Shown in pieces: positions 9,583-18,480 of a DNA stretch of 64,000 nt. The position numbers and the translations under genes were made by a program. The stretch comes from a virus. Each line of letters starts with the position of its first letter. The first letter of the stretch is position 1. The stretch lies in IMG/VR virus record IMGVR_UViG_3300044640_001495, positions 289,124 through 353,123 of that record; one strand, written 5' to 3'. Under the pieces are notes generated by a model. The model was not told where the DNA came from, made no database searches, and saw only the letters and a program-made list of their open reading frames with translations.

Positions 9583-10605
9583 ATGACTCTTGTTCTTGAT
9601 AAGTTTAGAACTCTCCTTCCTTCAAAATTAAAGACCAGTCCCAGCGGCTGGATTAGTTTCAATGCTCCTTGCTGTCAGCATAGAGGTCATGCACACGACA
9701 CTAGAAAGCGTGGCGGTATTATTATTACAGACAGTGTTGTCTATAATTGTTTCAATTGCAAATATTCTACAGGTTGGAAACCCGGCTCCCCAATCACTGC
9801 TAAATTTAAAAGTCTTTGTCAATGGTTAGGCGCCAATGACGACGATATCAAGCAGTTGATATTTGAAGCGATGAAAACCGAATCTACAGAATATCAACCA
9901 GAAGCATTTGTAGAAAAACCCACATTCACAGAAAAGCCCTTGCCCGAAGGTGCATTACCTTTAATTGAATGGTTGGATTCTCAATTGACTGATGTTCAAG
10001 AACAACAGTTGATCAAGGCGGTAGAATATGTGGTAGGTAGAGGCTACGATCCGTTGAGCGATCACTTCTTCTGGAGTCCAGAAGCAGGCTATGCAGATCG
10101 TGTCATCATTGCTTTCAAATATCTTGGAAAAATTGTAGGCAACACAGCACGTAAAGTCACAGACGGAAAGCCCAAGTATTTGTCCGATCAACATCCATTC
10201 TTTGTGTTCAACGTTGACGAACAATGTGAGGCACATAGATATCTGTTTGTGGTAGAAGGCCCATTTGACGCTATCAGCGTCGGCGGGGTGGCCTTGCTCA
10301 CTAATGAAATCTCCGACCAACAGGCTCGGATAATTAACAGTATAGGCAAAGAAGTGATTGTGATCCCAGATCAAGATAAAGCAGGCACGTTTCTAATAGA
10401 TCAAGCTAAAGAACTAGGTTGGTCAATTGCATTTCCAACTTGGGATGACTCTGTGAAAGATTGTGCAGACGCTGTGAAAAAATATGGCAAACTATTTGTT
10501 GTTGTTGATGCTATAAAAACAGCAACGGCAAATCCTGCAAAGATTGAAATTGAAAAAAGAAAGATGCTAAACAAGATAGCAGTATTGGAGAATCAAAATG
10601 ATTAA
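9583..10605 (+). CDS. DNA primase (T4 gp61 / DnaG-like)
   Basis: 340-residue primase. An N-terminal zinc site is formed by CCQHRGHAHD and CFNCKYSTG. The TOPRIM domain follows with YLFVVEGPFDAISVGG (catalytic Glu) and VIVIPDQDKAG (DxD metal site). It would make RNA primers with the gp41-like helicase encoded 1.7 kb downstream. Length equals that of T4 gp61. Translation starts 6 nt from the promoter -10 box with no Shine-Dalgarno, so the mRNA may be leaderless. Confidence 0.9.
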   Translation: MTLVLDKFRTLLPSKLKTSPSGWISFNAPCCQHRGHAHDTRKRGGIIITDSVVYNCFNCKYSTGWKPGSPITAKFKSLCQWLGANDDDIKQLIFEAMKTESTEYQPEAFVEKPTFTEKPLPEGALPLIEWLDSQLTDVQEQQLIKAVEYVVGRGYDPLSDHFFWSPEAGYADRVIIAFKYLGKIVGNTARKVTDGKPKYLSDQHPFFVFNVDEQCEAHRYLFVVEGPFDAISVGGVALLTNEISDQQARIINSIGKEVIVIPDQDKAGTFLIDQAKELGWSIAFPTWDDSVKDCADAVKKYGKLFVVVDAIKTATANPAKIEIEKRKMLNKIAVLENQND

Positions 10606-10714
10606 AAAAATATTAGATTTTATTTTATATCCGTGGCACAAGTATCAAGAACGCAAGGCATGGAAAAAACGTTTAGAAGAATTGCGTAAACGTGATCCAT
10701 TTATCTACAAATGA
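10598..10714 (+). CDS. Small basic protein
   Basis: 38 residues (MIKKILDFILYPWHKYQER ... RKRDPFIYK) with a hydrophobic start followed by a highly basic helix. It overlaps the primase end by 8 nt and the carbamoyltransferase start by 4 nt (ATGA). The ending RKRDPFIY looks like that of small conserved proteins I recall from marine T4-like phages. It may be a membrane-edge peptide; function unknown. Confidence 0.7.
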   Translation: MIKKILDFILYPWHKYQERKAWKKRLEELRKRDPFIYK

Positions 10715-11652
10715 TCATGTGGGGGGTAAATGCCCTTAATCATGGAAGTAGTCTTGCTGTATTCAAGGACGGCAGTCTGTGGTCCAATCAAGTGGGTTCT
10801 TCGGATGAATTAGACAGCAAAATAATTACCGATGCCCTGCATCTTGGAGCACCAGATCGTATCTTTTGGTACGAACGACCCTGGATAAAGAAAGCAAGAC
10901 AGGCATACGCAGGACAGTGGCATCGTGCCTTAGATATGAAGGTACTTCCACGTAGATATATGAAAGCGCAACATTATGCTCCGATCACTTATACACCGCA
11001 TCATGGTAGTCATGCAGCCGCAGGCTACTATACCAGTCCTTTTAATCATTGTGCTATTGTGGTACTCGACGCCATAGGTGAATTTGAATGTGCTACCATA
11101 TGGGAAGGCCTACACGGAGAAATGCGCAAAGTGTGGAGCAGAAGTTATCCTAATAGTCTAGGGCTATTCTATAGCGCATTTACTAACTTGTTAGGAATGA
11201 CTCCAATACAAGACGAATATCTATTGCAACAAATGGCTAAGAAGGGCGACCCACATCGTTATAAACATGATGTTCACAAATACATGAGCGGACTATTAAT
11301 CTCTGGTAAGAACATGCACAAGGGCATCCTCGATTGGCCGCATGACATTGGAAATGAACAAGACCGTTACGATATTGCTGCCGCAGTTCAACGAGTGTTT
11401 GAAGATCAAATCCGTATGGTTATGCTAGAAGCTAAGAAATTAGTCAACACTGACTGTCTAGTTTATATGGGCGGTTGTGCTATGAATTCAGATGCTAATA
11501 AACGATTTGTGGAACCTGCATTTAAGTACAGGTGGAGTTTACCTAATCCAGGAGATCCATCTAGTTCTATCGGAGCAGTCTTGTATCACACTAAACAACG
11601 AGAGTGGAAATACAACTTTGGTGTTGCAAAGCACCTAGCAATTAGTGTATAA
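10711..11652 (+). CDS. Carbamoyltransferase (NodU/CmcH-type), N-terminal domain only
   Basis: 313 residues resembling the N-terminal (Kae1/ASKHA-like) domain of O-carbamoyltransferases: a start WGVNALNHGSSLAVFKDG, a HHGSHAAAGYYTSPF histidine site, VVLDAIGEFECATIWEG and GGCAMNSDANK. Typical enzymes have about 550 residues with a C-terminal YrdC-like adenylate-forming domain, which is missing here. Substrates of the family are sugars or nodulation factors; a phage version may modify glycans or DNA bases, which is inference. Confidence 0.8.
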   Translation: MIMWGVNALNHGSSLAVFKDGSLWSNQVGSSDELDSKIITDALHLGAPDRIFWYERPWIKKARQAYAGQWHRALDMKVLPRRYMKAQHYAPITYTPHHGSHAAAGYYTSPFNHCAIVVLDAIGEFECATIWEGLHGEMRKVWSRSYPNSLGLFYSAFTNLLGMTPIQDEYLLQQMAKKGDPHRYKHDVHKYMSGLLISGKNMHKGILDWPHDIGNEQDRYDIAAAVQRVFEDQIRMVMLEAKKLVNTDCLVYMGGCAMNSDANKRFVEPAFKYRWSLPNPGDPSSSIGAVLYHTKQREWKYNFGVAKHLAISV

Positions 11653-11653
11653 T
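11624..11653 (+). promoter_or_regulatory. Possible promoter before oxygenase gene
   Basis: TTGCAA (11624-11629), 18-nt spacer, TATAAT (11648-11653), 7 nt, ATG at 11661, inside the end of the upstream gene. The -35 is weaker than in the other sites. Confidence 0.4.
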
Positions 11654-11660
11654 AAAATAT

Positions 11661-12278
11661 ATGTTTTATTATAATAAGAAATATCAAACAGGTGATCAAT
11701 GGCTAATTGATACAGAATATACCAAGTATCAAGACCTATTGCCACTGGTTGAATCAAATCCCAATACTGAATACAGCAACGAAACTGTGGCGTTTAATGC
11801 TAGACAGTACCCATTGTGGAGTGATCCTGTGGTTGCACAGACAGTGAGACACAAACAATTTCTTGATAACTATGTTCAACACCCCGCTTGGGAAGAAGCA
11901 ACACATGGTATATTCGAATGGACCAAGCGACGATTAAAAAGAAATAAAATTGACCTAAATTTTGTGCCAACTATTTCATGGAGCATGGAATATGCCGCAG
12001 GCGGCTGGCAAAGCATGCATACACACGACAACGATTGTGTTACACAGATATTCTATTTAGATGGAGAAATAAACCAAGACCCAAATGTTAGTGCAAAAGA
12101 AAATGCATGGGGGTCTATGTATGCTTTTTTAACTAAAGGCGATAAACCATTATACAAATCATTTAGCAGTTGGGCAGGCCGTTGCATAATACTTCGTGGC
12201 GATATTTTCCACGGTGTTTATCCTATAAAAACATTGCCACGCAGAACAATTATTATGGATTATAAAGTGATACGATGA
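11661..12278 (+). CDS. 2-oxoglutarate/Fe(II) dioxygenase-like protein
   Basis: 205 residues. The HTHDND segment near residue 117 supplies the HxD iron ligands, FHGVYPI the distal histidine, and RRTIIMDY the arginine that binds 2-oxoglutarate, the order expected in prolyl-4-hydroxylase-like enzymes. It overlaps the helicase gene by 4 nt. It is one of at least four such proteins in the window. The substrate is unknown. Confidence 0.75.
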   Translation: MFYYNKKYQTGDQWLIDTEYTKYQDLLPLVESNPNTEYSNETVAFNARQYPLWSDPVVAQTVRHKQFLDNYVQHPAWEEATHGIFEWTKRRLKRNKIDLNFVPTISWSMEYAAGGWQSMHTHDNDCVTQIFYLDGEINQDPNVSAKENAWGSMYAFLTKGDKPLYKSFSSWAGRCIILRGDIFHGVYPIKTLPRRTIIMDYKVIR

Positions 12279-13711
12279 TAAAGACCTACGACTACGAAGT
12301 ACAAAAATTATATCTTGAACTCATGCTGGCAGATGCCGAAGTATTTGTGCGCTGCCAAGGTATATTTGATCATTCATTGTTTGACCGAAAACTACAGGAT
12401 GCAGCAGAATTTATTCATGAATATGCCAAGGGCTATAATGTACTGCCAGACTATGAAATGGTCAATGCATCGTGCCGCACTGATATGAAACGTCCAGAAG
12501 ATCTTAAAGAAGGTCACATGGACTGGTTCATGGATGAGTTTGAGAAGTTTACTCAACACAAGGCTCTTGAACGTGCAATTATACAATCAGCTGATCTATT
12601 AGAAAAACATGACTATGGTGCAGTGGAAGTATTAATTAAAGAAGCTGTACAGATTGGACTTGCCCGAGATATGGGCACAGACTACTTTGCTGATCCTCGT
12701 GGCCGATTGATGGGCATCAAAGACAAGAATGGACAGGTGAGCACAGGTTGGCCCTGTATGGATCGTAAGTTATTTGGTGGATTTAATCGTGGTGAACTAA
12801 ACATCTTTGCCGGTGGATCCGGCGCAGGTAAAAGTTTGTTCTTGGCTAACTTGGGTGTGAACTGGGCATTGATGGGTCTTAATGTGGTCTATCTAACTCT
12901 TGAACTTTCAGAAGCACTGGTCAGTATGCGTATTGATGCAATGATAACAGGAACATCAACTAAAGACATTTTTAAAGATCTAGATGATGTTGAAATGAAA
13001 GTTAAAATGATCGGCAAGAAGTCGGGCATGCTACAGATAAAATACATGCCCTCAGGCAAGACTGCCAACGACATTCGTGCATACCTGAAAGAATATGAAA
13101 TTAAAGTAGGCAAAAAAGTAGACGTACTGTTAGTTGACTACTTAGACTTGTTAATGCCTGTAAGTAAAAAGATCAGCCCGGCTGACTTATTCATCAAAGA
13201 CAAGTATGTGTCAGAAGAACTTCGTAATCTAGCAGTGGAGAAGAACTGTGTGTTCGTTACTGCGGCACAGTTAAATCGTGGTGCTGTAGAAGAAGTTGAA
13301 TTTGATCACAGTCACATCTCGGGTGGTTTGAGCAAGATTCAAACGGCAGATAATGTGTTTGGTATCTTTACCAGTCGAGCTATGCGTGAACGTGGTCGCT
13401 ATCAATTGCAGTTGATGAAGACACGGTCAAGTAGTGGGGTAGGCATGAAGATTGATCTAGAGTTCAATCTAGAAAGTTTAAGAATCAGTGACCTACCCGA
13501 GGACGAACAAGAAAATAACGGTGCAACAAGCAGAGGTAGTTCTAGTATAATTGAGTCAATCAAGGCTCGTAGTACTATTCAAGGACGCATCGATGAAGAT
13601 GGTGTTATACAAGATCCAACTCAAGGTGTTGGTCTAGGCAAGGTTCGTGCCAATGTTGAATCAAGTAAGATGCGTGAGATTTTAAACAAGCAGTTTGGCG
13701 ATGAAGACTAA
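12275..13711 (+). CDS. Replicative DNA helicase (gp41/DnaB-like)
   Basis: 478-residue RecA-fold hexameric helicase. The N-terminal helical domain (1-135) is followed by Walker A GGSGAGKS at 180-187, VVYLTLELSEAL (DnaB motif H1a), VDVLLVDYLDLL (Walker B) and VTAAQLNRG with the DnaB-type Gln sensor. It unwinds the fork and recruits the gp61-like primase encoded upstream. It starts on the ATGA overlap with the oxygenase gene. The acidic, variable C-terminus is typical of phage helicases. Confidence 0.92.
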   Translation: MIKTYDYEVQKLYLELMLADAEVFVRCQGIFDHSLFDRKLQDAAEFIHEYAKGYNVLPDYEMVNASCRTDMKRPEDLKEGHMDWFMDEFEKFTQHKALERAIIQSADLLEKHDYGAVEVLIKEAVQIGLARDMGTDYFADPRGRLMGIKDKNGQVSTGWPCMDRKLFGGFNRGELNIFAGGSGAGKSLFLANLGVNWALMGLNVVYLTLELSEALVSMRIDAMITGTSTKDIFKDLDDVEMKVKMIGKKSGMLQIKYMPSGKTANDIRAYLKEYEIKVGKKVDVLLVDYLDLLMPVSKKISPADLFIKDKYVSEELRNLAVEKNCVFVTAAQLNRGAVEEVEFDHSHISGGLSKIQTADNVFGIFTSRAMRERGRYQLQLMKTRSSSGVGMKIDLEFNLESLRISDLPEDEQENNGATSRGSSSIIESIKARSTIQGRIDEDGVIQDPTQGVGLGKVRANVESSKMREILNKQFGDED

Positions 13712-13937
13712 AAAAGTAGAGTTGTATAAATGGTTAGATAGCGAGGGCGAAAACATTGAAATTGATTGGCCCAAAGTGCATAAAACGCTAGGATTAGATC
13801 ATACCAATTGGTTGTTAACGCAACCTGAAGATCAATGTCAAATAGTATTAGAAAAAAACGACATGTATTGTCGTTTAGTAGCAGAATTCTACAACGATCA
13901 TGTACTAACACATTATCATTTAATGTGGGCTAAATAG
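13701..13937 (+). CDS. Hypothetical small protein
   Basis: 78 residues from the ATG at 13701 (a TTG two codons upstream is possible), overlapping the helicase end by 11 nt. It has W-rich helical segments (VELYKWLDSEGENIEIDWPKV) and no recognised domain. Co-translation with the helicase suggests a helicase-linked function. Confidence 0.75.
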   Translation: MKTKKVELYKWLDSEGENIEIDWPKVHKTLGLDHTNWLLTQPEDQCQIVLEKNDMYCRLVAEFYNDHVLTHYHLMWAK

Positions 13938-13940
13938 TAG

Positions 13941-14651
13941 ATGCGTCTAAGAGAATTACACGAACGATCAGATATAATCACAGTTAATCGCCGTCTCAAT
14001 CCCAAGATATGGAACGGTGATGCACTCGACCCAGCGGTGGCACAAAAACTCAAAGAAATTGCCGATGCATTTCAAGAGTTTATCGGCATTGATCTTGATG
14101 TAGTAGATTATACAATTACAGGATCAAATGCCAACTATACCTGGACCGAGCATTCAGACCTAGATCTGCATCTTATTGTTCAAGGTGAAGTAGATGATGC
14201 TGCTAGAGAACTATTCAATGCCAAAAAGGCACTCTGGGGCGAACAACACAATATCACCATCAAAGGTCTTCCTGTTGAATGTTATGTTCAGGGCAAAGAA
14301 GAAGAACACCACAGTACCGGAGTGTATAGCATAGCTGACAATCAATGGCTGGTCGAACCAAAGAAAATAAAACCAGAAGTAGATGACAGTGCTGTGGAAG
14401 CTAAAAAAGATTCAGTCATCCACGACATTGAAACTGCTCTATTAAGTAAAGATCTCAACCGCTTGAGACTAGTAAAAGAAAAGATCACTAAAATGCGTCA
14501 GGCAGGACTGGAACGTGCGGGCGAGTGGTCAGTAGAAAACCTAGTTTTCAAAATACTTCGAAACCTAGGTCTTATTGATGAAATTACAGATAAAATTCGC
14601 GAACTAGAAGATCAAGAGCTGAGTCTAGAACAGGCCCAGTCTTTAGATTAA
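13941..14651 (+). CDS. Nucleotidyltransferase-fold protein
   Basis: 236 residues with the polymerase-beta-like nucleotidyltransferase signature: TGSNANYTWTEHSDLDLHLIV (residues 53-73), giving the G-S and D-x-D catalytic pattern, followed by a KGLPVECYVQG third-acidic strand region and a helical C-terminus. Substrates in this superfamily range from tRNA to antibiotics. It begins 4 nt after the previous stop and converges with a small leftward gene. Confidence 0.75.
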   Translation: MRLRELHERSDIITVNRRLNPKIWNGDALDPAVAQKLKEIADAFQEFIGIDLDVVDYTITGSNANYTWTEHSDLDLHLIVQGEVDDAARELFNAKKALWGEQHNITIKGLPVECYVQGKEEEHHSTGVYSIADNQWLVEPKKIKPEVDDSAVEAKKDSVIHDIETALLSKDLNRLRLVKEKITKMRQAGLERAGEWSVENLVFKILRNLGLIDEITDKIRELEDQELSLEQAQSLD

Positions 14652-14782
14652 TCGATCTTATAACAGTCGTAGACATCCCAAGCGTATATAGAGTAAACTG
14701 AAAATCTCACAGCTTGCTCTAGTGTTGAGAATGTTTTAGATCTCAACTGCCCTGTGGCCAAATAGTATTTGAGTCGCCACAT
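14648..14782 (-). CDS. Small protein fused to the Bax-inhibitor-like operon
   Basis: 44 residues starting MWRLKYYLATGQ and ending VYDCYKID. Its ATG shares one base with the upstream gene's stop (TAATG), and its stop overlaps the convergent nucleotidyltransferase stop by 4 nt, so the whole gap between the two genes is coding. The W-K-x-Y-Y start resembles a small conserved family I recall from T4-like phages. Confidence 0.7.
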   Translation of the reverse strand: MWRLKYYLATGQLRSKTFSTLEQAVRFSVYSIYAWDVYDCYKID

Positions 14783-15477
14783 TAATCTTTCTTAATGCCA
14801 AACAACTGTAGTAGGTTGATAAACAGATTGATAAAGTCCATGTAGAGAGTTAATGCGCCCATAACTTCTTCACGACCTGTATCGCCATCTACTGAAACCA
14901 TTTCACGAATCTTCTGTGTGTCGTAGGCAGTTAGACCCAGAAACACAATGATAGCAATAGCTGAGATCACCATCTGCATCACTGTTGAACCAATAAAGAT
15001 ATTGATTATACTTGCAATGATGATAGCAATCAATCCCACAAACATGAACTTGCCCATGCTGTCAAGACTCTGTTTGGTAAAGTAGCCATAACCACTCATT
15101 ACAGCAAACAGTATACCTGCTGACATAAATGCCGATACAATTGATCCCATGGTGAACACCGCAAAGATTGTGGCAAAGCTCAAACCCATTAGAGCCGCAA
15201 ACGCATATAAAAATAGTTGTAGTTGCCCTTTATTAAAATGCTGGGCAGCAAAAGCAAATGCCAGGATGACTACCAAGGGTGAAAAAATCACAATCCATTT
15301 CATTGCACCCGTAAAAAAGAACTGCAACAATTCTGGGCTAGAGCCCACAAAGTAACTCACAATCATGCTTACAATAACAGCAAGACTCATATGTCCGTAG
15401 ACACGGCCCATTGCTGAGTTTACTTCTTCTGCTGAGCGGTAGTCTGTGATACCACCTGTATAATTTGTTCCAAACAT
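14782..15477 (-). CDS. Bax inhibitor-1 / YccA-family membrane protein
   Basis: 231 residues with seven hydrophobic segments and a conserved polar C-terminus, typical of the BI-1/YccA (TMBIM) family. It shows a short N-terminal cytoplasmic stretch, a TM1 region SLAVIVSMIVSYFVG, and a YDTQKIRE segment before TM7. In bacteria YccA restrains the FtsH protease; a phage copy could protect phage membrane proteins or modulate lysis, which is inference. An AGGAGG ribosome site and a strong promoter precede it. Confidence 0.9.
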   Translation of the reverse strand: MFGTNYTGGITDYRSAEEVNSAMGRVYGHMSLAVIVSMIVSYFVGSSPELLQFFFTGAMKWIVIFSPLVVILAFAFAAQHFNKGQLQLFLYAFAALMGLSFATIFAVFTMGSIVSAFMSAGILFAVMSGYGYFTKQSLDSMGKFMFVGLIAIIIASIINIFIGSTVMQMVISAIAIIVFLGLTAYDTQKIREMVSVDGDTGREEVMGALTLYMDFINLFINLLQLFGIKKD

Positions 15478-15500
15478 AAAAATCCTCCTAGGTATAGTAC

Positions 15501-15529
15501 AGTATACACTATTATTATTTATTTGTCAA
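15501..15529 (-). promoter_or_regulatory. Sigma-70 promoter for Bax-inhibitor-like gene
   Basis: Leftward TTGACA (15529-15524), 17-nt spacer, TATACT (15506-15501). The -35 box lies within the coding end of the upstream SGNH-like gene. Confidence 0.8.
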
Positions 15530-16394
15530 CCTGTCCTGTGTATATCTTGCGACGTTTTGCCCAAGGTAATACGGGCCTGTATCTGTCACGATGTTCTAGA
15601 TTTGATCGTACAGTGGCCACGTCTAATTCTTTGAAAATAAAGTCATCGTCTTTAAGCGCATTGTTTTTGATCAAGCCTTTGACAAATCCTTCTGTAAGGT
15701 CTAGCTGAGTGTCTGTGAGAAGACTGTGAACCAATTTATCCGCTAGAATTTTGTGATTGCTTAGGCACATGTGATTGTATCTGCCATCGAGTCCGTACCA
15801 AAATTTAGCATCAAGATCTGCCGTGATATCTTCAAATTCCCATTGTTGCACATCATCCATCAGTACGCCCTTGGCCCAATTGATTTCCTGCCAGGTTTCA
15901 GCTTGATCCACATCCTGCCCAAAGCATTTCATTATTATAGGTCTGTTGAGTTTTTTCTTTAGAGTCTGATAGGCAAGATAGCCCATGCGATTGTTGATGT
16001 GTATGAGATCTAATCTAACTCGTTGAATATAACGTATGTAATACTCAATGGCTTTGGCTTCATCCTTGGTGACAAAACTGTCCAAATCAATGATGTTGCT
16101 GTTGGTCATTTCGGGTAGTCTATCTAGGAACCAAAATCTACTGGGATGCGTTAGAGCTATGACAATGTAGTCATTTTCTGTAATTCTATGTTCTAACAAA
16201 TGCTGCAGAACGTCCCAACAGTAGTCTTGAGCACAGCCCATGATGCTGAGATTTTCTAAAACAACATCATGCCCCAATTGTTGTTTAAGTCCACGAGCCA
16301 CCTGTTGTGGCCAAGTCACTGTGGTGTCTTCGGGTTTGGGCGGTACAGAAAAACTGTCACCGATCACATATAGTGTAGAGTATTTGTTGGTCAT
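15519..16394 (-). CDS. SGNH-hydrolase-like protein, paralogue 1
   Basis: 291 residues with a block-I-like GDSFS motif near residue 13, an ALTHPSRFWFL segment, and GRYNHMCLSNHKILA that could provide the catalytic His near the C-terminal third. These suggest a GDSL/SGNH hydrolase fold acting on acyl or glycan esters. It is a clear paralogue of the next leftward gene (shared GDSFS, TWPQQVA/TWPRQVA, LTHP and SNH segments). Substrate unknown. Confidence 0.7.
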   Translation of the reverse strand: MTNKYSTLYVIGDSFSVPPKPEDTTVTWPQQVARGLKQQLGHDVVLENLSIMGCAQDYCWDVLQHLLEHRITENDYIVIALTHPSRFWFLDRLPEMTNSNIIDLDSFVTKDEAKAIEYYIRYIQRVRLDLIHINNRMGYLAYQTLKKKLNRPIIMKCFGQDVDQAETWQEINWAKGVLMDDVQQWEFEDITADLDAKFWYGLDGRYNHMCLSNHKILADKLVHSLLTDTQLDLTEGFVKGLIKNNALKDDDFIFKELDVATVRSNLEHRDRYRPVLPWAKRRKIYTGQVDK

Positions 16395-16441
16395 ACAGTA
16401 GTTAGCTGCAGGGCATGGTCAGTGACAAAAAACTTGAAACT

Positions 16442-17272
16442 TCACCAACTGGGTCGTTTCATTATTTTTGACATAGTCCACGCAGGCCTAGCATGCATGT
16501 CCGTGATGCGATATTGATTGAATTCTCTCGCACAAAAATCTGTATCTCGCCAACTGTCTTTGAGAATAAGTCCTTGAACGAATCCGTCAGCAAGATCCAC
16601 TGTTAGACCTTGTTGGAAAAAATCCACAATTTTTTTGGCCAGTATGCCATGATTGCTCAAGGTGATGTGATTGTATCTACAGTCCACGCCTCTAAAATAT
16701 TGATCACTTTGAGTGCCTGGTTCCGCAAACTCTTGCGTTTGGATATCAAACAAGGTGCCCGTGGCCCAGGCTATTTCTTGGTGGTGTTGAGCTTCACTGA
16801 CGTCTATGTCAAAGCAGCGCAATATCAAAGGCTTGGGCAAGCCCAGTCTAGTGATGTAACTGGTGAGCCAACCCAATCTCATCATCATGTGCAGAGTATC
16901 CAATTGTGGTCGTTGAATGTGCTGCATGAATCCTTCTATGGCCTTGTTTTTTTCCTTGGAAACATACTGATCCATACCTATGATGTGCATGTTACTGAGA
17001 TTGGGTTCATCTTGCACAAACCAATATCTGTTGGGATGTGTTAGACATATGACGATTCGATCTTCAGCTGTGATTTGATTCACAGAATGAAATCCTGCTC
17101 TCAACTGTTGAAAGCACCAATCTTGACTGACTCCATGCTGACTCAGGGGCATTAATTTGAGTCCTAGGTCAGCAGCCACCTGTCGCGGCCATGTGATGGT
17201 GGCGTCTGTTGATTCCATGGGTTCAACAGAGAAGCTGTCGCCTATCATGATTAGTCTCGGAGTTGTGGTCAT
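16442..17272 (-). CDS. SGNH-hydrolase-like protein, paralogue 2
   Basis: 276 residues sharing order and motifs with its downstream neighbour: GDSFSVEP, TWPRQVAADLG, QDWCFQQL, CLTHPNRYWF and RYNHITLSNHGILAKK. Tandem duplication followed by divergence is the simplest history. A GDSFS nucleophile elbow and an NH near the end fit an SGNH fold; enzymatic activity is not proven from sequence. Confidence 0.7.
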   Translation of the reverse strand: MTTTPRLIMIGDSFSVEPMESTDATITWPRQVAADLGLKLMPLSQHGVSQDWCFQQLRAGFHSVNQITAEDRIVICLTHPNRYWFVQDEPNLSNMHIIGMDQYVSKEKNKAIEGFMQHIQRPQLDTLHMMMRLGWLTSYITRLGLPKPLILRCFDIDVSEAQHHQEIAWATGTLFDIQTQEFAEPGTQSDQYFRGVDCRYNHITLSNHGILAKKIVDFFQQGLTVDLADGFVQGLILKDSWRDTDFCAREFNQYRITDMHARPAWTMSKIMKRPSW

Positions 17273-17312
17273 TTGTTATAATTATCTTCTTGATAATATT
17301 CACTGAATTTTC

Positions 17313-17341
17313 TTGACAAAGGTTAAATAGCAGTATATAAT
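17313..17341 (+). promoter_or_regulatory. Consensus sigma-70 promoter (rightward)
   Basis: TTGACA (17313-17318), 17-nt spacer, TATAAT (17336-17341), 23 nt before the ATG at 17365. A GTGGA ribosome site lies in the leader. Confidence 0.85.
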
Positions 17342-17364
17342 TAAACATAACTTAGTGGACCATC

Positions 17365-17799
17365 ATGCTAGAAAGAATCACCACACTCACAGACGAATTG
17401 ATACGACTGCTCAAGGACGATCCTGTTCGACCTGAGATCCCTGCAGACTTTAGAGTGGACAAGAACTCCAGAGTTTATGTGTTGAAGAGTGAAACAGGTG
17501 AGCCCATGGCTGTGACCTGTGTGAAGTTTCTAGCAGAAATTCCACAAAGTGTAGACGATCTTGCCAATGTGGCTGTGAATACTTCTACTGCGGTCTTCTA
17601 TACCATTTGGAGTTATGCAGCCGGTGCGGGTCGCAGTCTTATAGAAGCGGCTCAAGAGGATATCAAGACTCACGAACCCCAAGTTAAAACCTTTGTAACA
17701 CTGAGCCCAAAAACAGAAATGGCTCGCAAGTTTCATCACAAAAACGGGGCCACTACCTATAGAGAAAATCAAGACTCAATTAACTATCAGTATCACTGA
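17365..17799 (+). CDS. GNAT-acetyltransferase-like protein
   Basis: 144 residues. The central strand-turn-helix AAGAGRSLIEAAQEDI resembles the acetyl-CoA phosphate loop (R/Q-x-x-G-x-G/A) of GNAT enzymes, followed by VKTFVTLSP and a KFHHKNGA segment equivalent to the usual FYxKxGF. The fold is credible, the acceptor unknown. It stands alone between leftward genes with its own consensus promoter and overlaps the convergent neighbour by 7 nt. Confidence 0.65.
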   Translation: MLERITTLTDELIRLLKDDPVRPEIPADFRVDKNSRVYVLKSETGEPMAVTCVKFLAEIPQSVDDLANVAVNTSTAVFYTIWSYAAGAGRSLIEAAQEDIKTHEPQVKTFVTLSPKTEMARKFHHKNGATTYRENQDSINYQYH

Positions 17800-18425
17800 T
17801 CGTTAAAATTACCACACAATGTATCAACTAGGTGTTTTTCTTTTAGTTTATCAACAGTTGAATAATAGTGGTCGGATGTAATTGGCCCTTTGGTTATCAA
17901 GGGATTCAGTTCATAATAGCCCATTGACAAAACATATCTAGATTCAGTTCCGTAATTAATACTGTTATGTGGTATTTGTGTGTTTAACAGATAAAATTGA
18001 TTGGGTTCGTAGGTGAGTCTAGTATAGGGGAAATAGACGTAGTCTCGAGGCATAAGCGAATCCTTCTTGTGCTCATGTGCAAACATAACCAAATACTGAT
18101 CATCTTGTGTCAACATTAAATTAAATGCAGTAGCACGGTAAACATCTCTATGCCAATTATAGATGTATCCGGGTTCTATTAACAGTATTCTTGGGTATAA
18201 ATTAAACTCTTGTATTAGTTCTAGAATTGGTTCGTTCTCGAAATAATTCTGCGGAACTTTATGCTGTTTGAACGTGGCTGATATCGCAACATCGTGGGTG
18301 ACCCTGCCTTCTTTGCCTTGATTTTTAGTAACATCAACATGCCCGTAATCAAAAGTTTTACAGTCTTCAAATAAAGGATTAGACGGCGAAAGCCCTAGTG
18401 ATAATTTTGTGAAACACTCATTCAT
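17793..18425 (-). CDS. 2OG-oxygenase-like protein
   Basis: About 210 residues. The WHRDVYRATAFNLML segment gives an HxD pair, and IPHNSINYGTESRYVLSMGY gives the distal His and Arg expected in a double-stranded beta-helix oxygenase. The start is uncertain: the frame is open to an ATG at 18617, but that would overlap the upstream 68-residue gene by 137 nt, so the ATG at 18425 is preferred. A comparable HxD/H/R layout occurs in the next leftward gene. Confidence 0.6.
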   Translation of the reverse strand: MNECFTKLSLGLSPSNPLFEDCKTFDYGHVDVTKNQGKEGRVTHDVAISATFKQHKVPQNYFENEPILELIQEFNLYPRILLIEPGYIYNWHRDVYRATAFNLMLTQDDQYLVMFAHEHKKDSLMPRDYVYFPYTRLTYEPNQFYLLNTQIPHNSINYGTESRYVLSMGYYELNPLITKGPITSDHYYSTVDKLKEKHLVDTLCGNFNDQ

Positions 18426-18480
18426 GCTGCTATTTATTTTTTCATTTTGATCAATAGCAGCAAACGTGATTAGAACATTA

